6,257 bases of DNA from Thermoanaerobaculia bacterium (GTDB lineage: Bacteria; Acidobacteriota; Thermoanaerobaculia; Multivoradales; UBA5704): assembly GCA_025937035.1 (NCBI GenBank), contig JAICSG010000255.1:1-6257 (forward strand), given 5' to 3'. The translations under genes were made by a program, and so were the position numbers. Positions 1 to 5,519 of the stretch are shown one piece after another. Every line of letters begins with the position of its first letter. Within the stretch, counting starts at the first letter, position 1. Under the pieces are notes generated by a model. That model had not been told where the DNA came from and did not search any database. It saw nothing but the letters and a program-made list of their open reading frames with translations.

Positions 1-99
1 CCGGAGAAGTATTACGCCGAGAACCTGAGACGCTACGGCGCCCGGCCGGTGGGCTTCTGCAAGGTCCCGCCGAGCGCCCAGGAGAGCGTTACGCACTGA
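1..99 (+). CDS. Possible C-terminal tail of a convergent upstream gene (partial)
   Basis: Frame 1 is open from the first base of the window to a TGA at 97-99 and encodes 32 residues beginning PEKYYAENLRRYGARPVGFC. The composition looks protein-like (charged and aromatic residues, no low complexity). If real, this is the 3' end of a rightward gene lying mostly outside the window, and it overlaps the 3' end of the leftward membrane-protein gene by 67 bp, tail to tail. The G/C-rich third positions over 33-99 are not independent support, because this frame shares its third positions with the antisense gene; only the first 32 bases are free evidence. I do not recognise a family. It could equally be a chance open frame. 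Confidence 0.3.
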   Translation, partial: PEKYYAENLRRYGARPVGFCKVPPSAQESVTH

Positions 100-1406
100 G
101 CCATCAGCGTGGACGGGTACATGAAGCGGAAGTCGTGCGTCGGGGTGGCGGCCAGGTAGGAGAGGTAGTAGCCCAGGGGGACCAGCAGCAGGCAGGCTAG
201 GAACCTGTACCTCTCTCCTCCCTGCCGGAACGACAGCGCCAGCAGGACGGCCACCCAGAGGACGCTCACCGCGATCCAGACCAGATGGACCCCGCCGAGC
301 CAGCGCCAGCCGCTCTCGCTCACGTTCGTCTCCACCTCGCTCAGCCAACCTCGCGCTGGAGCGAAGCGGTCATTCAGGCGCAGGCCGTAGGGGTTCTGGA
401 CGATCGAGCCGTGGAAGAAGTACGAGGTCTGGTCGACCCCTAAGAGGGTCTTGAACGCGGTCAGCTTCACCCGCGCGAGATCCCCCGGAAATCTCCTGAG
501 GGCGTAGAGGTACTCGGCCCGCAGCCGGGGGTAGTCGAGCCGCATGGTCTTGTCCACCGGACTCGGATCGTCCCAGAAGATGAATCCGATGTCTCCCGGC
601 CGGTAGCGGGCGAGGCCCGCCTCGTCGCGGATGTGGCTCCGCGTCCACGGCAGCTCCGCGCAGAGGTCGCGGCCGGCGGCGCAGATCCCCACCAAGTCGA
701 GCACCATCACCTGCGAATCGGGGTGCAGCTTCGTGACCCGGAAAAAGGCGTCGGTCAGGGGGTTGGCCACCAGCCAGAGCGCCAGTGGCGCCGCGGCGGT
801 CGCGAGCGCGGCGCGCCGTCCCATCCCCGCCCGCCGCAGCCCCAGCCAGAGCACCAGGCCGAGCACGGGGAGGACCACCACCGCGTTGTGGCGGACCAGC
901 CCCAGCAGCGCCGAGAGGAGCACCAGCAGCGCCACCCGCCGCCGCTCCATCCCCCGGCGGAAGAGGGCGATCGCCAGGGCGCCGATCCAGAGCAGCAGGA
1001 CCGCCGCCCAGGCGTCCTTCCAGAAGGTCATCAGATAGAAGGCGAGCGGGCTCCACGGCAGCAGCAGGACCAGCAGGACCAGCAGCGCCAGCCAGGCGGC
1101 CCGGCCCGGCGGGACGCGGTCCCCCCAAAGGAGCTCCAGAGACTCCCGGGCCAGGGCGCGGACGCCGAAGACCCCGGCCAGGCACTGGGCCAGCATCAGC
1201 AGCCCGAGGGCGCCTCCCAGGCCGAGAACGGCGCGGAGGACGATCGCCATCAGCGGGGGCTGCCAGTCGTTGTACTGCCCGGTGACCGCCTGGCCGTACT
1301 GGATGATCGAGTCCTGGGACATCAGCCCGGGGAAGAACAGCCGCCAGAGCGCCAGGGCGACGGCCACCGCGAGGGCGTCAGGCCACCGTTCTTTCCGGAT
1401 TTCCAT
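33..1406 (-). CDS. Polytopic membrane protein, putative GT-C-type glycosyltransferase (DUF6020-like)
   Basis: A 457-residue integral membrane protein if read from the ATG at 1406-1404. It has a short basic N-terminus, then alternating hydrophobic segments (about 9-28, 53-80, 103-126, 132-150, 158-170, 176-190, 199-214), a large soluble stretch of about 155 residues (215-370), and C-terminal membrane segments (about 371-392, 402-422, 432-447). The first external loop carries MSQDS (Asp32) and NDWQPP (46-51), followed by FWKD (128-131) and RHN (172-174). The soluble part has SQVMVLDLVGI (231-241) and a close Cys pair (242, 249). Near the end is HDFRFMYPS (424-432). This pattern recalls uncharacterised GT-C-like families such as DUF6020, whose members are thought to transfer sugars from lipid-phosphate donors outside the cytoplasm; the family assignment is from memory and the function is inference. 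The gene diverges from a second GT-C gene. Alternative starts are ATG 1427 and TTG 1430, which may overlap the divergent gene; no start has a convincing Shine-Dalgarno sequence. Confidence 0.8.
   Translation of the reverse strand: MEIRKERWPDALAVAVALALWRLFFPGLMSQDSIIQYGQAVTGQYNDWQPPLMAIVLRAVLGLGGALGLLMLAQCLAGVFGVRALARESLELLWGDRVPPGRAAWLALLVLLVLLLPWSPLAFYLMTFWKDAWAAVLLLWIGALAIALFRRGMERRRVALLVLLSALLGLVRHNAVVVLPVLGLVLWLGLRRAGMGRRAALATAAAPLALWLVANPLTDAFFRVTKLHPDSQVMVLDLVGICAAGRDLCAELPWTRSHIRDEAGLARYRPGDIGFIFWDDPSPVDKTMRLDYPRLRAEYLYALRRFPGDLARVKLTAFKTLLGVDQTSYFFHGSIVQNPYGLRLNDRFAPARGWLSEVETNVSESGWRWLGGVHLVWIAVSVLWVAVLLALSFRQGGERYRFLACLLLVPLGYYLSYLAATPTHDFRFMYPSTLMAQCVTLSWALGGTLQKPTGRAP
1063..1089. 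repeat. Short tandem 9-bp repeat inside a membrane-helix coding region
   Basis: AGCAGGACC occurs twice in a row (1063-1080), followed by a third, imperfect copy (1081-1089, two mismatches). On the minus strand it encodes alternating Leu/Val of a transmembrane helix in the GT-C-like protein. It keeps the reading frame, so slippage would only lengthen or shorten the helix by three residues. Confidence 0.5.
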
Positions 1407-1412
1407 AGGGGG

Positions 1413-1432
1413 CTTTGATATTGTCATCAAAG
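1413..1432. promoter_or_regulatory. Inverted repeat at the divergent gene start (candidate operator)
   Basis: CTTTGAT (1413-1419) and ATCAAAG (1426-1432) are perfect 7-bp inverted arms around a 6-bp spacer. The element lies in a locally AT-rich patch of an otherwise very GC-rich window and covers the candidate start codons of the two divergent genes. That placement would suit a dimeric regulator controlling both directions, or an mRNA hairpin at a start codon. A repeat of this size can arise by chance several times in a window this long, so only the location makes it notable. No convincing -35/-10 promoter was found on either side. Confidence 0.35.
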
Positions 1433-3289
1433 GTGCTCGAATCCAAAGACAAGAACCCGGAAGCTCTGGAAGGCGTCAGGGGACGCCGGGAGTGGCTCGG
1501 CCTCGCCCTCCTCGTCGCGGCCGGCCTCGGCCTCCGGCTCGCCTTCGTGACGGTCTTCCCCACCCTGCCGTTCTCCGATTTTCGCGGCCTGCTCGAGTTC
1601 GCCCTGCGGATGCGGGATTTTTCGCCGACCACCGGGGGCTTCTACTGGGATTACTTCAATCCGGGCCTGCCGCTCATCCTCTCCCTGATCCTGCGTGCGT
1701 TCCCGGCCGCGCCCGAGACGGCGGCCCGCCTTTCGACCGCGGTCGCCACCGGGCTCCTGCCCGTCTTCCCCTACCTCCTCTGGCGCGGCGTACAGCCCCG
1801 CTGGGTGCGCCTGCTGGCGGGGTGGACGCTGGCGCTCTGGCCGGGCCAGATCACCTTTTCCGGCGTCGTCGCCCAGGACAACTGGGTGCTGGTGCCGACC
1901 ATCGCCCTGGGCGCCCTGGCCGTGCGCTCGCTCGCCGGCCGCGAGAGGCACCCCGTGGCGGCGGGCCTCCTCTACGCGCTGGGCGTGGCCATCCGCCAGG
2001 AGATGCTGGTGGCGCTCCTCCCCCTGCTCCTCGGCGCCGCTCTCGGCGCTACCGGAGAGGACGGGCGCCGGCGCTGGCGCGGCGCGCTCCTCCTCTGCCT
2101 CCTCGCGGCCGGCGTGCCTCTGCTGCTGTTGGCGCTCCAGCGCCGGGCGGCCACGGGCCGCTTCGCCCTCACCTCGGAGCATGGCGGCATGGCCGTCCTC
2201 GGCTCCTACGTCCCCGGCGCGACCGCCAATGCCTGGGGGAACCCGATCGCCTACATCGCCGCGGTCGAGCCGTCGCTGCTGGAGGATCCCGCGGCGATGC
2301 GACGGCAGGCGCTCCGGCTCGCCCTGCGCCAGGCGCTGGCGAGGCCGGCCTTCCACGCCGCCCGCATCACCGCCTTCACCCTCGACTTCGCCGTCAGCGC
2401 CGAGCCGTCCAACCTGTTCTGGAGCCTGGTGGCCCCGGAGGCCCTGCCGGCCGCCGAGCGTCCGCGCGCCGCCGCCTTCTCGCGCGTCGCGTACGACTTC
2501 CTCCACTTCGAGATGGCGGCCCTGCTGGCGCTCTTCCTGGCCGCCCTGCTCCTCGCCCGCCGGTCCCCCGCGGTCTGGCTCCTCGCCGCCGCCATCGCGC
2601 TGAAGGTCGGCATCCATGCCGTCACCGTGGCCCAGGGGAGATACTTCCTGGCCTCCACGGCGCTGCAGATCCTGGTGATCGCGCTCGGCGCCCGGGAGGC
2701 GTCCGGCCGGCGTTCCCGCCGGTTCGCGGCCGCGGCGCTGGCCTTCGGCGGGGCCGTCGCCGCCGGCGTCCTCTGGATCGGCCCCCGGGCCATCGCCCGG
2801 GTGAAGGCGGCCGATGTCGATCCGCCGCGCACCTACCGCTTCAGCCTCTCCCCCTTCCCCCGCGAGCCCCGGATCCTCGACTGCAAGATCGAGCGGGGCC
2901 GCCTCGTCGACGCGTCCGAGACCGGGGCCACGCTGGAGACCTTCGACCCCAACCCCTCTCCCGGCGAGAAGGCCGTCGCGGACTGCCTCTTCCGGGCCGC
3001 CGTCCCCGCCTCCCCCCTGGTCATCCGCCTCCTCGATCCGTATGCTCCCGGCGGATCTCCGGGACGGATGGTGCAGCGGGCGCTGGTGGACGGCCGCGAG
3101 GTCCTCGTTCATGACGTCGCCGCGGAGCCGGGGAACGGCTGGACCGAGATCCCGCTCGGGACGCTCCCCCCCGGCCGGCGCACGGCGATCCGCATCGAGC
3201 TGGTGGCGGTCCAACCCGACCCCGGAATCCCCTGGGGACGTCAGGCTACGACCTCCTTCGAGCTCGCGCACGCGCAGGAGAGACGATGA
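1421..3289 (+). CDS. GT-C family (ArnT/PMT-like) membrane glycosyltransferase with extra C-terminal soluble domain
   Basis: About 622 residues. A polar N-terminus leads into a first membrane helix (about 24-48), then an external loop with FSDF (Asp53, in the position of the catalytic acidic residue of GT-C enzymes) and DYFNPG (77-82). Further membrane helices follow, with PGQITFSG and AQDNW (141-155), IRQE (191-194) and QGRYF (405-409) before the last helices. This matches the ArnT/PMT-type GT-C layout, in which a sugar is moved from a polyprenyl-phosphate carrier to an acceptor on the outer side of the membrane. From about residue 461 to the end there are some 160 non-membrane residues with alternating beta-like segments, probably an extracytoplasmic beta-sandwich; I do not recognise it. 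The TTG at 1421 is preferred because GGGGG at 1408-1412 lies 8 nt upstream; TTG 1415 and GTG 1433 are alternatives. The stop overlaps the next start by 4 bp (ATGA). Donor sugar and acceptor are unknown. Confidence 0.87.
   Translation: MSSKVLESKDKNPEALEGVRGRREWLGLALLVAAGLGLRLAFVTVFPTLPFSDFRGLLEFALRMRDFSPTTGGFYWDYFNPGLPLILSLILRAFPAAPETAARLSTAVATGLLPVFPYLLWRGVQPRWVRLLAGWTLALWPGQITFSGVVAQDNWVLVPTIALGALAVRSLAGRERHPVAAGLLYALGVAIRQEMLVALLPLLLGAALGATGEDGRRRWRGALLLCLLAAGVPLLLLALQRRAATGRFALTSEHGGMAVLGSYVPGATANAWGNPIAYIAAVEPSLLEDPAAMRRQALRLALRQALARPAFHAARITAFTLDFAVSAEPSNLFWSLVAPEALPAAERPRAAAFSRVAYDFLHFEMAALLALFLAALLLARRSPAVWLLAAAIALKVGIHAVTVAQGRYFLASTALQILVIALGAREASGRRSRRFAAAALAFGGAVAAGVLWIGPRAIARVKAADVDPPRTYRFSLSPFPREPRILDCKIERGRLVDASETGATLETFDPNPSPGEKAVADCLFRAAVPASPLVIRLLDPYAPGGSPGRMVQRALVDGREVLVHDVAAEPGNGWTEIPLGTLPPGRRTAIRIELVAVQPDPGIPWGRQATTSFELAHAQERR
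3276..3280 (+). promoter_or_regulatory. Shine-Dalgarno site of the methyltransferase-GT2 fusion gene
   Basis: AGGAG sits 5 nt before the ATG at 3286, inside the last codons of the preceding GT-C gene. It supports this start codon and fits re-initiation by ribosomes finishing the upstream gene at the overlapping TGA. Confidence 0.7.
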
Positions 3290-4746
3290 CGCAGGCACAT
3301 CTCCAGGCTCCGACGGACCTCGCTCCCCGCGATTCCGCCGAGGAGCGGTACCGCCGCGAGCGCACCGCCCACTGGGACGCGGTCGCCCGCCGCCGGGGTC
3401 GCCTCGCCGGCGCCTACCACCGGCGCCTGGAGCGCGTCTACCGCTTCCTGATCCCTCCCGGCTCCCGGGTGCTGGAGATCGGCTGCGGCGAAGGGGACCT
3501 GCTGGCCGCCCTGAAGCCAGCGGTGGGCGTGGGCGTCGACCTCTCGGACGAGATGGTTCGCCGGGCCGCCGAGCGCCATCCGGACCTCCGCTTCCTCCAC
3601 GCGGACGTCCACGAGCTCGAGGACCTGGGAGAGACCTTCGACTATGTCATCCTCTCCGACCTGCTCAACGACGCCTGGGACGTCCAGCGCCTGCTGCGCC
3701 GGATCGCGCCGCTCACAGACCGCCGGACGCGGGTGATCCTCAACTTCTACAGCCGCCTCTGGGAGCTGCCGCTCGCCCTCGCCCAGCGCCTGGGGCTGGC
3801 CCGGCCGGTGCTCTACCAGAATTGGCTCACCGTCCCCGACGTCAAAAACCTCCTGCGGCTGGCCGGCTTCCAGACCATCCGGCACTGGCCGGAGGTGCTG
3901 CTGCCGCTGCCCATCCCCCTGCTGGCGCCGTTCTGCAACCGCTTCCTGGTGCGCCTCTGGCCGTTCAAGCACCTGGCCCTCTCCAACTTCCTGGTGGCCC
4001 GGCCGGCCCCCCGGCCGCTGCCCGAGGAGCCGGTGGTCTCGGTGATCGTGGCGGCGCGCAACGAGGAGGGGAACATCCCCAACATCTTCGCCCGCACGCC
4101 CGAGATGGGGGCCGGCACCGAGATCGTCTTCGTGGAGGGCCATTCCAAGGACAACACCTGGGAGGCCATCCAGCGCGAGATCTCGGCACACCCCGAGCGG
4201 CGGGCGCGAGCCTTCCAGCAGACCGGCAAGGGCAAGGGGGACGCCGTCCGCCTGGGGTTCGCCGAGGCGGCCGGCGACGTGCTGATGATCCTCGACGCCG
4301 ACCTCACCGTGCCGCCCGAGGACCTCCCCCGCTTCTACGAGGTGATCCGCTCGGGCCAGGGGGAATTCGTCAACGGCGTGCGGCTGGTCTATCCGATGGA
4401 AAAAGAGGCCATGCGCTTCGCCAACCTCCTGGGCAACAAGTTCTTCAGCCTGGCCTTCTCCTGGCTCCTGGGCCAGCCGATCAAGGACACCCTCTGCGGC
4501 ACCAAGGTCCTGCGCAAGCCGGACTACGAGACCCTCGCCGCCAACCGCTCCTACTTCGGCGACTTCGACCCCTTCGGCGATTTCGACCTCCTCTTCGGCG
4601 CCGCCAGGATGAGCCTGGAGATCGTGGAGGTCCCGGTCCGCTACCGCGAGCGCACCTATGGCGAGACCAACATCCAGCGCTGGAGGCACGGCTGGCTGCT
4701 GCTCAAGATGTGCGCCTTCGCCGCCGGGCGGATCAAATTCATCTGA
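3286..4746 (+). CDS. Bifunctional class I SAM methyltransferase / GT2 glycosyltransferase (DPM synthase-like)
   Basis: A 486-residue two-domain protein. The N-terminal half (about 20-215) is a Rossmann-type class I methyltransferase: motif I VLEIGCGEG (62-70), an acidic residue ending strand 2 (Asp85 in GVDLS) and Asp106 in HADVHE. The second half (about 249-486) is a GT-A fold family 2 glycosyltransferase: VSVIVAARNEEGNI near 251-264, VEGHSKDNT (283-291), GKGKGDA (314-320), the metal/nucleotide-binding DAD (337-339), CGTKVL, and a tail with FGDFDLLFG and YRERTYGETN. This order is that of dolichol/polyprenyl-phosphate mannose or glucose synthases, which load a sugar from a nucleotide donor onto polyprenyl phosphate at the cytoplasmic face. 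No C-terminal membrane helices are present. Start choice is supported by AGGAG and an ATGA overlap with the GT-C gene, the likely user of the lipid-linked sugar. Both halves keep their key motifs and so look active. The methylated substrate is unknown. No internal stop or frame change is seen at the domain border, so the fusion is genuine in this sequence. Confidence 0.92.
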   Translation: MTQAHLQAPTDLAPRDSAEERYRRERTAHWDAVARRRGRLAGAYHRRLERVYRFLIPPGSRVLEIGCGEGDLLAALKPAVGVGVDLSDEMVRRAAERHPDLRFLHADVHELEDLGETFDYVILSDLLNDAWDVQRLLRRIAPLTDRRTRVILNFYSRLWELPLALAQRLGLARPVLYQNWLTVPDVKNLLRLAGFQTIRHWPEVLLPLPIPLLAPFCNRFLVRLWPFKHLALSNFLVARPAPRPLPEEPVVSVIVAARNEEGNIPNIFARTPEMGAGTEIVFVEGHSKDNTWEAIQREISAHPERRARAFQQTGKGKGDAVRLGFAEAAGDVLMILDADLTVPPEDLPRFYEVIRSGQGEFVNGVRLVYPMEKEAMRFANLLGNKFFSLAFSWLLGQPIKDTLCGTKVLRKPDYETLAANRSYFGDFDPFGDFDLLFGAARMSLEIVEVPVRYRERTYGETNIQRWRHGWLLLKMCAFAAGRIKFI

Positions 4747-5519
4747 TGCTCACCCGCTGGCTGGAGCACCCGCTCACCCGGGGGCTCGACATCGACGATC
4801 CACGCACCACGCACCTGCGGCGGCGTATTCTGGCCGAGAAGCGCTTCCTGCGCCGGATCTATGAGGAGTGGTACGCGGCCCTCGCCGCCTCCCTGCCTCC
4901 GGGTGAGGCCCCCGTTCTGGAGCTCGGCTCCGGCGCCGGCTTCCTGGCCGATTTCGTCCCCCGGCTGGTGCGCTCCGAGGTCTTCTACACGCCGGGGATC
5001 GATCTCGTTCTGGATGGCCTGGCGCTCCCCTTCCGGGAAAGCTCGCTGCGGGGGATCGCGATGACCAACGTCCTCCACCACCTGCCGTGCCCTCTCCGCT
5101 TCTTCGCCGAGGCGGCGCGCGCCGTGCGGCCGGGCGGCGTGGTGACGATGATCGAGCCCTGGGTCACCCCCTGGTCGCGCTGGGTTTATACGCGGCTCCA
5201 CCACGAGCCGTTCCTCCCCGAGGCGCGGGACTGGGAGATCCCCTCCGGCGGCCCGCTCTCCGGGGCCAACGGCGCGCTGCCATGGATCCTCTTCCACCGC
5301 GACCGCCAGCGCTTCGAGCGCGAGGCCCCGGCCTGGCGGGTGCGCTCGATCGCGCCGATGATGCCCTTCCGCTATCTCGTCTCCGGCGGGGTCTCCCTGC
5401 GGAGCCTGACGCCCACCGCCAGCTATCCCCTCTGGAAAGGTTTCGAAAGGGCGCTCTCACCTCTGGCCGGCCGTCTCGCCATGTTCGCCCACGTGGTGCT
5501 CGAACGGAGGGACGCGTGA
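4746..5519 (+). CDS. Class I SAM-dependent methyltransferase
   Basis: A 257-residue soluble protein. An N-terminal region rich in charged and aromatic residues (HPLTRGLDIDDPRTTHLR near 8-25, EKRFLRRIYEEWY 31-43) precedes the SAM-binding motif VLELGSGAGFL (57-67). It continues with GIDLVLDGLALPF (84-96) and NVLHHLP (108-114), the usual order of a Methyltransf_11-like fold; VRPGGVVTMIEPW follows as the strand-4/5 region. The C-terminal part (about 150-257) is a substrate-side extension. The ATG at 4746 shares one base with the TGA of the fusion gene (TGATG), and no good Shine-Dalgarno sequence lies in front of it, so translation probably depends on coupling to the upstream gene. The product is likely cytoplasmic. 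Its place between a lipid-sugar synthase and an FkbM methyltransferase suggests a substrate in the same glycan or glycolipid pathway, but nothing here identifies it. Confidence 0.9.
   Translation: MLTRWLEHPLTRGLDIDDPRTTHLRRRILAEKRFLRRIYEEWYAALAASLPPGEAPVLELGSGAGFLADFVPRLVRSEVFYTPGIDLVLDGLALPFRESSLRGIAMTNVLHHLPCPLRFFAEAARAVRPGGVVTMIEPWVTPWSRWVYTRLHHEPFLPEARDWEIPSGGPLSGANGALPWILFHRDRQRFEREAPAWRVRSIAPMMPFRYLVSGGVSLRSLTPTASYPLWKGFERALSPLAGRLAMFAHVVLERRDA
5506..5510 (+). promoter_or_regulatory. Shine-Dalgarno site of the FkbM-family gene
   Basis: GGAGG lies 5 nt before the GTG at 5516, within the last codons of the preceding methyltransferase gene. It decides in favour of the GTG start over the internal ATG at 5564. 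Confidence 0.7.

Noticed and set aside
633..1418. Plus-strand open frames opposite the leftward membrane protein
   Set aside because: Gln/Arg/Pro-rich shadow translations; the opposite strand has clear membrane helices and conserved-looking motifs.
1270..3114. A 614-codon plus-strand open frame overlapping the GT-C gene in another frame
   Set aside because: Pro/Arg/Gly-rich low-complexity translation, with no start signal and no domain; the overlapping frame encodes a coherent membrane protein.
1427..3298. A 623-codon antisense open frame covering the rightward GT-C gene
   Set aside because: The translation is Gly/Glu/Arg/Gln-rich without domains or membrane segments. It mirrors the codon bias of the real gene on the other strand.
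4000..4030. Possible frameshift or two separate genes at the methyltransferase/GT2 border
   Set aside because: The frame is continuous, with sensible residues through the linker (ARPAPRPLPEEPVVSV), and there is no start codon with a ribosome binding site for a separate GT2 gene.
3241..4689. A 482-codon antisense open frame covering the methyltransferase-GT2 gene
   Set aside because: No recognisable motifs, and it lies entirely opposite a gene with two well-conserved domains. It is a by-product of high GC content lacking stop codons.
2814..4745. A long open frame (+) running through the GT-C and fusion genes into the stand-alone methyltransferase
   Set aside because: Its first part is Arg/Pro/Ser-rich low-complexity translation typical of an out-of-frame reading of GC-rich DNA. 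Only the final 257 codons, from 4746, look like a real protein; they have their own start overlapping the previous stop.
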